From Aplidium turbinatum (Eukaryota > Chordata > Ascidiacea > Aplousobranchia > Polyclinidae), in contig OU964924.1 of the NCBI GenBank assembly GCA_918807975.1, forward strand, positions 16,909,695-16,973,694: a stretch of DNA of 64,000 bases, in the 5' to 3' direction. This document shows, one piece after another, positions 33,841-45,059 of this stretch. Position 1 is the first letter of the stretch; the number at the start of each line of letters is the position of its first letter. Made by a program: the position numbers and the translations under genes. The notes under the pieces are model-generated. The model was not told the DNA's origin. It saw only the letters and a program-made list of their open reading frames with translations, and made no database searches.

Positions 33841-35072
33841 GCTAGGAAAGAGCTTGTTGCCGCTTTGAATACAGCAGGACTCGTGAAGCAGGCCTACGAG
33901 GCATTGAAGATGCCCGACTGCCTTAAATATTTTTGGTGTGATTCTCGGACTGTGTTGCAGTGGGTTAAAAACCCAGATTTACGTTTGAATAAGTTTATTA
34001 CGCGTCGAGTTGAGCATATTTTATTGTTGTCTGGAGTCCAGGATTGGCGTTTTTGCCCTACCGATATGAACTCAGCTGATGTTGGCAAACGGCCAAATCT
34101 TATTACAAAGAAAGAATTTCGAGAGTTGTGGTTGAATGGTTCTAGTCTTCTCTATCAGTGTGAAGAAATTCCATCTGTAGAAAATGCCACTTTAGTACCT
34201 GTCCATAGCCTATATCTTCGTGACGAAGAAGAGTCGCTTGACGTTGGACAGGGTGGCCTTCACAGATTGATCGAGGCCGCACCTTCTTTGTATGTTATGA
34301 AAAAGAAAATCGCTTATTTGGTTGCTTTTGTTGAATTTTTGTGCTGTAAAACGAGAAAACGTAGCTTTGTGAAGCCAAAACTGGACGCCTCTTATCTTAA
34401 TAGAGCCTTAGACTTGACCGTGAAGTTTGTTCAGAAGAGCGTGTATGGCGATGTGGTACACTTAATGACCAAACGATCGCCGGATGCCCTTGAGGAAGTG
34501 ATAAAGCGGGGTAGTGTTGGCGCTTCGCAACGTGAGAAGGAACGCTTGAAAGAATTGCGTTCACTTAAAAAGTACAGACCTTGTGTAGATGACGCTGGTG
34601 TAATCCGCATTGAAGGGCGCTTAAGTAATTCTCCCGAGATTTCTCTAGAAGCAAAGCATCCGATTGTTTTGCCTTCGAAACACCCCTTCACTAGGCTTGT
34701 TGTACTGTCGCATCATAATCGAAATGCGCACTGTGGAGTACAGCACACTTTGTTGTCTATGCGACAGAAGTTTTGGATCGCTAATGGTAATGCCTCCGTG
34801 AAGAAGTATCTTAATGATTGTGGTGTATGTGCGATTGAGAAAGCGTGGTCTATAAGGCAGCTGATGTTTGATTTACCTTTGTCTCGCACAACTGCGCACA
34901 GGAAACCCTTTTTTGATTGCGGCTTAGACTATCTTTGACCTTTAACCTTTGTTGAAGGTAGGAGCCACAAAAAAGCTTGGGGACTCTTGTTCACATGTAT
35001 GGCATCTCGAGCTATTCATGTTGAGCTGGTTACGTCATTGTCGCTGAGTGATTTTTTACTTGCCTTTACTAA
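33841..35072 (+). pseudogene. BEL-C pol: RNase H end and integrase first half (fossil)
   Basis: Shows VLQWVKNPDLRLNKFITRRV, FCPTDMN, a Lys-rich linker, then the integrase zinc module (SHHNRNAHCGVQHTLLS, NDCGVCAIEKA) and FFDCGLDYL. Very similar to BEL-A 780-2070. Confidence 0.88.
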
Positions 35073-35080
35073 GTTTACAG

Positions 35081-36647
35081 CAGGGGTGTGCAACCTTTAT
35101 TACAGGAGGGCCATATATAAATATCTGGGTGAAACTGCGGCCGCACATTTATTTAACATTTTAACATATTATGCTTTATAGTAGTTGCAGGCACAAAAGA
35201 GTAGTTTGTTTGTTATTCATGTTATTTTTATGGCATTATTAGAGGTTATTCCTTGCAGAAATAATAAGATAAGACGCATAAATTTCTGAAGAAAACTGCT
35301 AACTTATTCAAATTTATTGTCACACCAAATACGAGTTCAGTGAGAAATTTGCAGCTGGTTTCTTTTCCCGACAACTTTTTTCAAATTTACTTTAATGGAA
35401 GTGCTCGCAATTCGCAGTCCATTTTCCAGGTGTTCGCCTGTCAGAACCGATCGATAGGGATATTTTATGACGCCAATTTTAGAAAAAAATTGTTCGCACA
35501 TATAGACTACGTTGAGCCAAAAAGAGCCATTTTGAAGTATGAATTTTTTCAAATGTGGAAAGTCATCTTGGTTGAGATGTTTTCGGTAAAAATCAAAAAA
35601 TGCACGACTTCTTTCAGCAGTTCATAAAATCATTGCAACATGCAGCCCTTGCTTAACCAACGCACCTCGGAAAAGTACAGTAGATCTTTATGTGCCGTGT
35701 TGAGATCATCCAGAAACTTTTGAAACTGACGATGGTTGAGCCCTCGTGCTCGAATGAAATTACTGCCGTAATAATCGGACTCAAGACGTGTTTGAACTTC
35801 AAGGATTTTGCGCACAGGTTTTTCTAGTGAATGATAACTTGCAATAAAAAATTGCTATGTCATCATTGATTTTTCTCTCCCTCAAGGCAGACTTCAAGAG
35901 ACCTATGAATCCAATGCTAGTTCCGGACATGGATCAAGCACCATCAGTTGCGATTCCGCATAAGCTGGACAAGTCCAGTTCGAACTTGTCAAAAGCATCA
36001 ATTACTTCAGTAAAAATGTCAGCACCAGTAACTTGTCGTGCCTTTCATTGACTGTAGTGACAGAAGCTCTTCCGTTTCGTTCAAGTCTTTGTCCACTTCT
36101 TTTACAAATATGGCCAACTGTGCTATCCTTCTGGTCCGTATTTTCATCGATCGCAAAACTCCATGAAACAAAGTTCTTCACCTTATCTCTGAGAGTGTCA
36201 CTAATATCACAAGTAAAATCATCTATAGTCTACGCCTCGCTATCGTCCACCATGACAAACTTATTTTCTCGAACTCACTCTTCATTTTAGGGCACATTTC
36301 TTCTGCGACATCGATAAGACACTGCTTCACAAAATTACAGTCGGAATACGGTCTCATAGTTCAGCTATTCTCTGTGCAAGCTGTGCCTCTGATCTACTGA
36401 CGTTCCAAATAATTAAATACAATCGGATGAGCGGTGGCCGGTGGGAGATTTCTAAAATAGTTAAGAGAAGGTGCGAAATGTACAATAATCCACTCTATAA
36501 TGAATTGTTCGCACGTGCCAGACTAAACTAAATTATAAACACGTTTTGCGGGCCGAACACAATTCAAAATTAGCACATCTTCGCGGGCCACATAATTTTT
36601 CTTCGCGGGCCGCATTTGGCCCGCGGGCCGCAGGTTGCACACCCCTG
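35081..36647 (-). mobile_element. hAT element in BEL-C integrase (ZBED5/GTF2IRD2-like transposase remnant)
   Basis: TIRs CAGGGGTGTGCAACC and the inverted GGTTGCACACCCCTG are flanked by exact GTTTACAG duplications (35073-35080; 36648-36655). Minus-strand remnants of a Charlie-type hAT transposase are readable: GADIFTEVIDAFDKFELDL...GIATDGAP (about 36030-35930), FIRARGLNHRQFQKFLDDL and YFSEVRWLSKG (35770-35640), and a CEQFFSK...LENGLRIAST tail (about 35500-35380). These match the middle and C-terminal dimerisation region. Multiple frame changes and a missing N-terminus make it inactive. Confidence 0.92.
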
Positions 36648-36655
36648 GTTTACAG

Positions 36656-37405
36656 ATTTACGTGAGCAGGTTAATGCTATCTATTCCGATAATAGAAGCA
36701 CCTTTCAGGCAGCATCTAAGAAGTTACCCGAGTTGATAGAATCAGCTGAATTTCACAACGCCCTGAGACAGAAGGAGATAAACTGGGAATTTATACCTCC
36801 GTATGCTCCGGCGCAAGGTGGCGCCTGGGAGGCAATGGTAAAACAATTTAAAATTGCATTTTTTCACATTTTGGTCTCTTCAATACGTAAGCCCAATTTT
36901 ATTGAACTGCTTACGTACACAGGCAGTGCTGTTCGGATCGTGAACGAACGCCCTTTGGTACCTTTGAGTGACGACCCTAGGGACTTAGTGTAATCACCCC
37001 TGCCTCACTTTTGACCCCATACTTAGACCCATATTGTGCTGTTGGGAAACCACATGATCGTGATCAACTAAGAAGGGATTATCGGTTCAATTTGTCACTT
37101 TCTCAGCAGTTTTGGAGTAAATAGATAGATTTTTACTTGCCAGGTCTTCAGGGCGGGAAAAAATGGCTAAAAATGGCCGAGAATTTGGAGCCTGGTCAAC
37201 TTGTAGTGGTAGGTTCTCTCCAAGACATTGGTAAACGTGGGAAGTATCAACTTGGGAGGATGCATGAGGTAGTTCAGGAAAGGGAAGCCTGTGGTTCGTA
37301 GAGCTAAAGTTGCCGTCTGCAACTATGATGAGAGTACGGGGAAAGTGAAAGTAGACTACGTGTTGAGGGATATTTCGTGCCTCGCCCCCGTAAAGAACAC
37401 CTAAG
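36656..37405 (+). pseudogene. BEL-C pol: integrase second half and DUF5641-type domain (fossil)
   Basis: IYSDN...FQAASKKLPELI, FIPPYAPAQGGAWEAMVKQF, then the LEPGQLVVVG...QLGRMHEV and DISCLAPVK domain end. It is in the same order as BEL-A without the LINE, and so proves the single-copy ancestral state of the 429-bp block. Confidence 0.85.
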
Positions 37406-37712
37406 TGTTAGGGTTTGAGCCTGGTTTTGTCTGCGGTGGCCGACACTTGTCTGAGCCCTGAACAGTCGGTTATTATCGCAACCATTGTATATAGCGTCAT
37501 TTTAGCCTGTACCTATGGTACCAATTTCATGTATCGTCGTGTATTATTCTTATTGTTGTTCATTCTTTGCATGCGCTTTGTATTTGCGTATTAACTTACA
37601 CGTGAGGGATTCAAACAGTTTGTGTATAGTGTGTTTTTATTCATTGGCTCACAATTGTCGTCAATTCTTTTTTAGTTATGCCATGTCAGACTGTCATAAC
37701 TAGGGGCCGCTA

Positions 37713-38274
37713 TGTTCCCGACAATGGTTCACTAAATCAAACGTCATATAAAAACCGTTATGGTCTACTTAACCTAGCTGGCATCTTACGTCATGGAAAT
37801 TGCTAGAAAATGTCCAAATATTGCATCATCGTTCGTAAGACCCAGGGATTGGTAAGACCTGATGAAACATTGCATCATCACCTTTGAACACCTGTTTGAA
37901 TTGCTTCACAATTCCTTTCATTATTACGTCACATAGCTGCTTACGTGAGTTTGAGATATTGCAAATTATTCTGATCATTTGTAAAATTGTTGCTTGAAAG
38001 TTAGTCGCAAATTTAACTGTTTCGCTTAGTGCTGCTAGCTGGACAAAAATTTCCGTCTTTTATCTAACTAGTTTGTTGTAGTGACAAGTTTTTAGTGGTG
38101 TATCGCGTCGCACCTCATTTTCGATAGCCACGGGCTAATTTTACAGAAATACAATTCTCGAATAGACGTTTCAGAAGAGTGTTTCTCTTTCGGTCATTAC
38201 ATACAGACGAACGGATCCGGAAATCTTATGTTACAATTTTCCCACGAAGAGATAATGGTTTACCGCTGTGACCA
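37713..38274 (+). repeat. BEL-C 3' LTR
   Basis: TGTTCCCGAC start after ACTAGGGGCCGC, CGCTGTGACCA end. Homologous to 5267-5814 with moderate divergence and small length differences. Confidence 0.82.
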
Positions 38275-38789
38275 GCAGTAGCCTACATAGTAGCAGTAAC
38301 CAACAAACAAAACAAACTTCAAATTGTCAACATTACAAAAACGAAATAAAGAAATAGGCTACAAACAATTTTCACATCCACAGTGGAACATTAACAATAT
38401 CACATCCACAGTGGAACCGACAGGGGCACTGGAAGAGGGGGGAAGAGGGGCGGATGCCTTTTAAGGTCATGTAAATTGTAAGCTAGGCTACTGCACATTT
38501 TGCATAACAGTATAACAATTTCTGCTAGTCGCTTTTAGCCTAAAGTGTCTACGATATGCGAGGCTCTAAACCAGGGATCCACAAATAGTGGGTCTCGACC
38601 CAAATTTGGATCGCGAGACCATCCACAGTGGTTCGCAAAATTGTTTAAACTTACTATAAATATAACTTGTACGTCAAAAATAAATACAATCATATAACTT
38701 AGCCTACTCTTTGACATACTGAGTTTCGTCTTTCCACCTAAAAAATCGAATAGCTGATTGTGAGCTACATGTTCAGAACAATGGAAAAT
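38275..38789. other. Spacer with hAT terminal fragment
   Basis: No gene. CACATCCACAGTGGAAC occurs twice (38369-38420). CCAGGGATCCACAAATAG then GTGGGTCTCGACCC (from about 38570) resembles the terminus of a Zaphod/Charlie-type hAT, but the opposite end was not found. Confidence 0.4.
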
Positions 38790-38865
38790 ATCTGTCCTTC
38801 TTCCCCCACTTAAAATATCTTAAGGTGATACTGGACAGATCGCTCACATACCACCACCATCTGGT

Positions 38866-40096
38866 CCCAGCCAGCAAGCCCATATACTATTTTAATGGGT
38901 TTGTGGGCATGTGGGTTCTATGAGGGTTTTTGTGTTTTTGCCATATGTGCCCAATATGGGCTTTCTTGCAGAATGTGTTGCTAAATGACAAGGTGGAAAA
39001 TAAAACTTTCAATCTTCAAATGCGTGATCATATAAATGCATTTTAATAAATTTAGCCACATAAAATTATTGATCATGGGCTAAGCATGAAATATTGATGG
39101 GCTTCCCACTTTGTTTATGGGCAGACCATGGGCTGTCCATTTTGTTTATGGGCAGACCATGTGCTGCTCACATTTTTTATGGGCAGAACATGGGCTGCCC
39201 ACATTTTTTATGGGCAGAACATGGGCTGCCCACATTTTTTATGCGCAGACCATGGGCTACCCACATTTTTCATGGGCAGGCTATGGGCTGCCCACATTTT
39301 TTATGGGCAGACCATGGGCTGCCCACATTTTTTATGGGCAGACCATGGTCTGCCCACATTTTTTATGGGCAGACCATCGGCTTCCCACATTTTTTATGGG
39401 CAGACCATGGGCTGCCCACATTTTTTATGGGCAGACCATGGGCTACCCACACAGTGATTCAAAGGTTTGTGGGCAACCCATATTAATATGATAGGCTATA
39501 CACCTCGATCAGCATTTGTCTAGACTTTGAGATTTTTTAGTTGTCTCAAACAACCTACCCATATGATCTTTTAAACAAACACAAAATGAAATTGAACAAG
39601 CAAAATTACTGGGGGCACCTTGCTATGCATTGCTCAAAATTCACTGCTTGCAGTTTGAGCACTTTGGCATTTGTCTGCTGTTATATATATACCTGATATA
39701 CATATGGGCAGCCTGTATTAGATTTATGGGTTACATATGGGCAGCCCATATTAGATTTGTGGGTTGAGTGTGAGCAACCCACATAAAACCCATAAATGAA
39801 TATGGGCAGCCTATATGGGGGCAATGTGATGCCCGCAGACACAATGTGTATGGGCCCCATATGGCAGCTCACATGGGGCCCGTACATCAACCATATGGGT
39901 AGTCCATATTAGATTTGTGGGTTGAATGTGAGCAACCCACATAAAACCCATAAATGAATATGGGCAGCCTATATGGGGGCAATGTGATGCCCGCAGACAC
40001 AATGTGTATGGGCCCCATATGGGCAGCTCACATGGGGCCCGTACATCAGCCATATGGGTCCCCATGTGGGCTGCCCTTATGGGCTTGCTGGCTGGG
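38866..40096. mobile_element. Minisatellite-bearing TIR element 2 (2-bp TSD), 1.2 kb
   Basis: Ends CCCAGCCAGCAAGCCCATA and the inverted TATGGGCTTGCTGGCTGGG. GT lies on both sides (38864-38865; 40097-40098), and removing one GT restores the LINE reading. Contents: about ten 33-bp units (39110-39460), the block GGGGGCACCTTGCTATGCAT, then repeats of CATATGGGCAGCC and GGGCCCCATATGG. No coding function. Confidence 0.9.
39110..39465 (+). repeat. 33-bp minisatellite inside TIR element 2
   Basis: About ten units of the same consensus as 22560-22870, with unit-to-unit variation (GGCTGC, GGCTAC, GGCTTC). The frames are open by virtue of unit length only. Confidence 0.9.
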
Positions 40097-40219
40097 GTGT
40101 CACTGCGCAAGAAACTGACATCCCGCGTTGGGCTACTCAAGCGCCTGGCAGGCTCCAGCTTGGGGGGCGAGAGCTGACACTTCGTTTATAGAAGCCTTAG
40201 CCCTTGTCTACTCTTCATC

Positions 40220-40542
40220 CAAGGCAGCAGTGGCCGAGTTGTTAGCGCGTTGGGCTTGCAGTCGAGAGCCTGCATGTTCGACTCCAGCCACCCGCACTTG
40301 CTGTTGTTTCTCTGGGCAAGAAACTTTACGATAATCGCCTCTACCTAGTGATCGATTTCGAGTAATGGGTAGTACCAAATTTAAGTCATAAATAGAGCAG
40401 ACAACCAGAAACAGACATTGCCGTCGGCTGCAGCGTGGGTCAGGTGTAGCCTACGTCGGAAGGCGTACACCGATGCATAGCGCTCAAGTCCGCTTTCCGC
40501 AATGCAGGATAAAGATATGAAAAACAAAACAAAAAAACAAAG
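40220..40542 (+). mobile_element. tRNA-derived SINE inside LINE copy 2
   Basis: The head GCAGTGGCCGAGTTGTTAGC contains an A-box-like TGGCCGAGTTG. The B-box-like GTTCGACTCC lies about 42 bp later, followed by CACCCGCA. An unrelated body ends in an A-rich tract with AAACAAAACAAAA. The LINE coding homology stops before and restarts after it. It differs in body from the SINE at 19591. Borders are approximate. Confidence 0.75.
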
Positions 40543-41381
40543 TAGCCTACTGTGCACCTGTTTGGTGCTGCAGTGCTTACTGCCACAACATCGACACAGC
40601 CATAACCAGCGCCTTGCGCACAGTGACCGGATCGCCTGCGTCCCGTACCATTAGACAATCTCCCCAGTCTCGCTGGCATCCAACCCGCTGAGCTTCGTCG
40701 TGAAGAAGCCACTCTGTCTCTCGGTCGACTGGCATTGGAGCCTAACCATCTTCTCCACGACAAGGTCTCTGCTCTCCCAAACCAGCACCCCCGTCGACTG
40801 AAATCCAAACACACATTCGTGCCAGCCGCTCAACTTCTGGTCAACGAAGCTGATGAACAAAACATCTCTGCGGCTTCTTGGGCGGACCATCAATGGAATT
40901 CTGAACGGAAGTCCGGTACCACCAGACTCCATTCGTTCATTTCCTGCGCCGACACATGCTCCATAAGCCTGACACTACAAAGACAGGCATGGGTGCGCCT
41001 CAACAGTCTTCGTACGGTCTTCGGGATTTTCCGCTCAACCATGCACCAATGATGAATGGCCTCTTCCTCCTCCTGTGAATGTGGTGCCGAGGAACAGACC
41101 GCAGACCACATCATCAATGACTGAGTAGAACGGAGTGGAAGGTCTGCGCGTCTTGGATGATGAAACCAAAGACTGGCTGCATTCTAGTAGCCTTCCAGTG
41201 TAGTCCAGGAACATCGTGAACCTGGAGTGGTAAAAAGATAGACCCTCGGCCCCAGAGGCTTACACGACGACGACGAAGCCCACAGTTAGTAGGTCCATTC
41301 CTGAAGGTAGCCTATAGGAGTGGTAGAAAATTCCCCCATCAATAAGCCCAAAATTGTCCGGTCAAAATGTGGGCTTAATAA

Positions 41382-41861
41382 CAGTGATGTACGCGCATAC
41401 AAAAAATATTGACGCCGTCAGCGCAAACGTTCGAAAAACCATACGCCGTATGCGTCAACGTAACTTGTAAAAAAAGTTGGCGGCGTCAGCGCATACACTA
41501 GCGTAAACTCATTTTGTTTGCTAGGTGCCAAACATTCACACGGTATAAACCACTCGAAACAAACAAGTTTTATTTTGAATTTCCACGAAGAAACACAAGC
41601 ACCTAAAAGTGTTCATCTGACATTTTGCTGTGTTTTGGTTCCAATATGTCTTTGCCCATTGCAAACATTCTTTCAACTGCAGCGCTGAAAGGTATTGGCG
41701 TGTTGTAGCGAAAAAAATACAGTAAAAAGTAAGCTATGCGTTGACGCTATGCGCTAAAAAACCGCGAAAACTTTACGGCGTAGCCTCAAGCACAAACTAT
41801 CCAAAAAATGTGGCCGCAAGTCTGCGGCGCAGAATTTGCGGCGTATATACGTACATCTCTG
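41382..41861 (-). mobile_element. Short hAT with transposase tail remnant
   Basis: TIRs CAGTGATGTACGCGCATAC and the inverted GTACATCTCTG; exact duplication CTTAATAA (41374-41381; 41862-41869). On the minus strand, 41745-41560 encodes a hAT C-terminal dimerisation stretch (FRYNTPIPFSAAVERMFAMG followed by KDILEPKHSKMSDEHF). It is an internal-deletion derivative, not autonomous. Its tail resembles that of the 44199-46523 element. Confidence 0.9.
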
Positions 41862-41899
41862 CTTAATAAGCGGGGACGACCGTATTGAAATTGATATTA

Positions 41900-42247
41900 G
41901 ATTGCAAAGTATTTTGCGCAAAATTATATGCTTCTGAAACGTTTGGGCCGCGAAGATTTTGAACGATTTTTTTTTGGGTCGCGCCAACAAGTATTTGCGG
42001 ACTCCTGTTCTAAACAAGCAACAAAGACTATCTTTCGGAAATACACAAACTTTTGTGCATTTATCGAACAATCGCGCTCGTCTCGGTCAATGCTGGACGT
42101 AGTTTTAGCGCCATGAGGAGAGTAAAAATGTTGCTTCGTACCACACTGACAGACAACAGTTTAAACAACCTAATGTTTGCGACTATTCACAAACAGGTGA
42201 TGGATACCATTGAAATTGCAACACAAGGCATTATGGCGCAGCAATGA
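41900..42247 (+). pseudogene. hAT transposase C-terminal remnant
   Basis: Plus-strand stretch with CIYRTIALVSVNAGRSFSAM followed by RRVKMLLRTTL, typical of the AERSFSxxRRxKTxLRSTM dimerisation signature of ZMYM/PRKRIP-type hAT transposases. It ends with a stop at 42245-42247. Upstream frames are broken. No element ends are assigned; the sequence begins right after the right duplication of the 41382 hAT, so that element inserted beside or into it. Confidence 0.7.
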
Positions 42248-42827
42248 TCAAAGTTTAATACTTTACTGTTGTAGCCTACATTTGTACAATCTTCCAGAAA
42301 CCTCTTATTCAGGACTATCTGGAAGGTTTCAGCTGATCATAGGTAGCTGATCCTGTGATCGTATGTACACTACACCTTCTCCAAAATGTGGATCTTTTCG
42401 GCTCAAGGGGGGTTCCCGAACCCCCCCCCCCTGGCTACGGGCCTGCGTACAACACTGAGATCTATTAGGTAGATTGGCGAAAATATTTGGAATATTCTTG
42501 TCAGGGATATCTAAAGAAGACGATACGAATGCTATTAGCACGCCTGACAGTAGAAGGGCATCTGTTATTATCTTAAATATAATCTCTGTTTATGACATCG
42601 GTGCCAGTTAAAATGACAACTGGCACCGATAGTAGTTTAATAAATCTTGTCATGATAACCTGCATTGCGCTATTAGCATGAGGCTTGGATAAAAAAAAAT
42701 ATTTTTTAAATATGCTCCATGTAACATTTAGGTTCTGTAGCTGACTGTACCAGCTGCACCACAAAACATTCTGCAATTTTGAAAAAAACCGTAGGCTATG
42801 TTTTACGCACTGGGCCTACTAACTACC
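42248..42827. other. Non-coding stretch with short hairpin
   Basis: No gene. A perfect 13-bp-arm hairpin (ATCGGTGCCAGTT with loop AAAATGAC) lies at 42597-42630. CCCCCCCCCCTGGCTACGGG near 42420-42440 resembles the tip of a CAGGCCCGTAGCCAGG hAT in minus orientation, without a partner. Confidence 0.4.
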
Positions 42828-42842
42828 GCTTTGGCGGTGTCC

Positions 42843-43113
42843 GACAAATTGTTCGTAAGCAATTGTTCCTAATGCAATTGTTCGTAAAACAGTTGTTCGT
42901 AAAATTAATTCTTTGTAAAACAATTCCTCCTAAAGCATTTTTTCGTGCATGCAGTTAAAATTTGATGTATACGAAGAAATGCTTTACGAAGAATTTTTTA
43001 CGGATTTCATTTTTACGAAAAACAGTTTTCGAACAATTGTTTTACGGTACGAACAATTGCTTACGAACAATTGCTTTACGAACAATTGCTTAAGAACAAT
43101 TTGCCTATAACCT
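42843..43113. repeat. Foldback element with 15-bp flanking direct repeats
   Basis: The arms are built of alternating AATTGTTCGTAA and its inverse, so the whole 271 bp can fold. Direct repeats of GCTTTGGC(G/A)GTGTCC flank it at 42828-42842 and 43114-43128, as a target duplication would. Non-coding. Confidence 0.75.
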
Positions 43114-43212
43114 GCTTTGGCAGTGTCCTAAGAATAAGGCAATTGCTGTGAGCCTTCGTATCCCCTTGTTTAGATATCCCTGGCTCCTGCACGCTTAATA
43201 ATACAATATGGC

Positions 43213-44054
43213 CACTTGCGTACGCAGGATTTTCTCAAGGGGGGGCATTGACAGTAGCGTAGCCAGGAATTTTGAAAGGGGGGGTTTGACGACCGACGGG
43301 CGAAGCCCGACGGCGTTTTCTCCCTAGACGACACCCAGCGGCGGGGGTCTGGGGGGCCTCCCCCAGAAAATTTTGAAAAATTACTTTGAATTTGATGCAT
43401 TCTGAGAGCATTTTCAACAAAAATGTGGGTATGAATATTCCTGTAAAATGGTGGTGTCTGGTGGCACAACAAAAGGATAAGATCATGTTTTCTTCGGCAT
43501 TTTTCGGAAATAAAGCTAAGTCTCTATGTTTTCTTGTTGCTAATTCCTAGCTGAGAAGTTTGAATGTTTGATATTGGCAAAACTCGCTCTTTTAATGCAG
43601 TTTTATTTAAAATTAGGCAAGTTTTTTTTTTTAGACTGAAAGCATCATTTCCAAGCATAAAAGAGACTGGAAGCACCATTATCAATATCGTGACGTCACA
43701 CGCGTGCCAAAGGGGGGGGGGGTTGTAACCTCCAACCCCCCCTGGCTACGTCACTGGCCTTTGATATCCAGACGTCTTCATGATATCCCAGTATGGTTTT
43801 AGTTTAGACTTTATCCACTTCTTTCTCACTATAATAGGCTTACAGAACACTATGCTACATTGGCATACCTGGGGTGGGGTAGGTGGATTGGGCCATGTAT
43901 TTCGTATTGGCTTAGTCTATAGAATAACATTGTTAATTGCTTTGACAGTGCAATCCAAAACATATTAAATGCCTTAATCTACGTCTTTAACTATTAAAAC
44001 ATTTTTAAGGGGGGGGAGGGGTATGGCCGAATGGCCCCCCTGCGTACGCTAGTG
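43213..44054. mobile_element. Non-autonomous hAT (CACTNGCGTACGCAGG ends)
   Basis: Ends CACTTGCGTACGCAGG and the inverted CCTGCGTACGCTAGTG. Flanks AATATGGC and AGTATGGC match at 7 of 8. A G-rich track follows each tip. It is interrupted by the hAT at 43252-43756. Non-coding. Confidence 0.75.
43252..43756. mobile_element. Non-autonomous hAT (CAGTAGCGTAGCCAGG ends)
   Basis: TIRs CAGTAGCGTAGCCAGG and the inverted CCTGGCTACGTCACTG with G-rich tracts behind. Flanks GGCATTGA/GCCTTTGA match at 6 of 8. A decayed homologue of its left 300 bp is at 44667-44965. Non-coding. Confidence 0.8.
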
Positions 44055-44584
44055 AGTATGGCATTTAGTGTTGGGGTTCAGTCACACAAAAACTGCTTAA
44101 GAAACTTTCAACAATGCAAAATTGAATCATTCGCACAACGATCTTTAGCAACGGAAGAGCAAAACCTCCACTACTGTAGCTACCAAGATATCGACATACA
44201 GTGGTGGGCACTAGTTACTTTCAAAGTAACTGAGTTACAGTTACAGTTACTTCGCTCAAAAAGTAACTAGTTTCAGTTACAGTTACCGTTTTTTTAAAAG
44301 TAACTAGTTACAGTTACAGTTACTAGTTACAGTTACTTTTCAAAGAAAATGGTTGCATATGAGTACTGATCTACAACTACTCTTCTTTGCATGAAGTACA
44401 AGTTGAAAAATACATGATAAAGGGCAAAATGATACTTTGTTCGTAGCTGTTGCCTAACTACAAAACAGCGACCACTCTTCTAGCTGTCCACATACTATAA
44501 TGCTTGTAAGATTCCATAATCTAACCCCAAAACATCCGCCTACCAAATATGAAACAATAATCGAAAAAATGACATGCACAGGAC

Positions 44585-45033
44585 CAGTGCCGGTCTTACG
44601 GTATTTCGAGCCCTGTGCGGAATATGCTTCGCGGGCCCCAATGACAATTATCCAAATCATTCAATTTAGTAGCGTAGCTAGGTGTTTTGAAAGGAGAGGG
44701 GAGTTTGACGGCCGGCGTGCGAAGGCTGACGGCGTGTGCACCGAAGGCGACCCCCAGCGGCAGAGAGTCTGGGTGGCCTCCAACAGAAAATTTTGAAAAA
44801 TTACTTTGAATTTGGTGCATTTGGAGAGCATGTTCAACAAAAATCTGGGTATGAATATTACTGTAAAATGGTGCTGTCCGGTGGCATAGCAAAAGGATAA
44901 GATCATGTTTTCTTTGGCATTTTTTGGAAATAAAGCTGAGTCTCTATGTTTTCTGTATTTTCTGAATTGCGGGCTCCCTAATTTGCTGGCCCTGTGCGAT
45001 CGCACGGTTTGCACACTTCAAAGACCGGCACTG
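44585..45033. mobile_element. Non-autonomous hAT (CAGTGCCGGTCTT ends)
   Basis: TIRs CAGTGCCGGTCTTACG and the inverted TTTGAAGACCGGCACTG; exact duplication CACAGGAC (44577-44584; 45034-45041). Its interior (44667-44965) is a decayed piece of the CAGTAGCGTAGCCAGG family, so three hAT families are nested here. Confidence 0.92.
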
Positions 45034-45059
45034 CACAGGACATTCCTTGATAAGCAGTA

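Larger units (their letters stand above)
33839..38274 (+). mobile_element. BEL/Pao fossil, right half (BEL-C; continues BEL-D)
   Basis: Begins with RNase H sequence (ARKELVAALN, FWCDSRTVLQW) directly after the inverted terminus of TIR element 1. It continues through the integrase, the DUF5641-type domain, a polypurine tract and a 3' LTR. A hAT (35081-36647) splits the integrase core. It is broken, with several lesions. Together with 20095-22314 it forms one insertion event; the 5' LTR is missing, so its age cannot be read from paired LTRs. Confidence 0.9.
38790..41285 (+). mobile_element. LINE copy 2, 5' truncated, with two inserts
   Basis: Starts in the late RT region (LKYLKVILDRSLTYHHHL, 38800-38865), is interrupted by TIR element 2, and resumes at 40099 (SLRKKLTSRVGLLKRLAGS). 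It is interrupted again by a SINE (about 40220-40542) and continues with NIDTAITSALRTVTG, SNPLSFV-like and AWVRLNSLRTVFGIFRSTM up to an ACGACGACGAAG tail at about 41280. Same arrangement as LINE copy 1 but more decayed, with many frame changes. Confidence 0.85.

Noticed and set aside
35857-36290. Plus-strand frames of 64-85 codons
   Set aside because: Antisense to the minus-strand hAT transposase remnant of the 35081-36647 element.
39094-39491. Repetitive proteins encoded by the minisatellite, or a CRISPR-like array
   Set aside because: Units are contiguous without spacers and the unit length is a multiple of three. There is no array architecture, the genome is eukaryotic, and all three frames are equally open.
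40220-40295. A functional tRNA gene
   Set aside because: A- and B-box-like motifs exist, but the acceptor and anticodon stems do not pair convincingly, and the unit continues into a SINE body with an A-rich tail inside a LINE.
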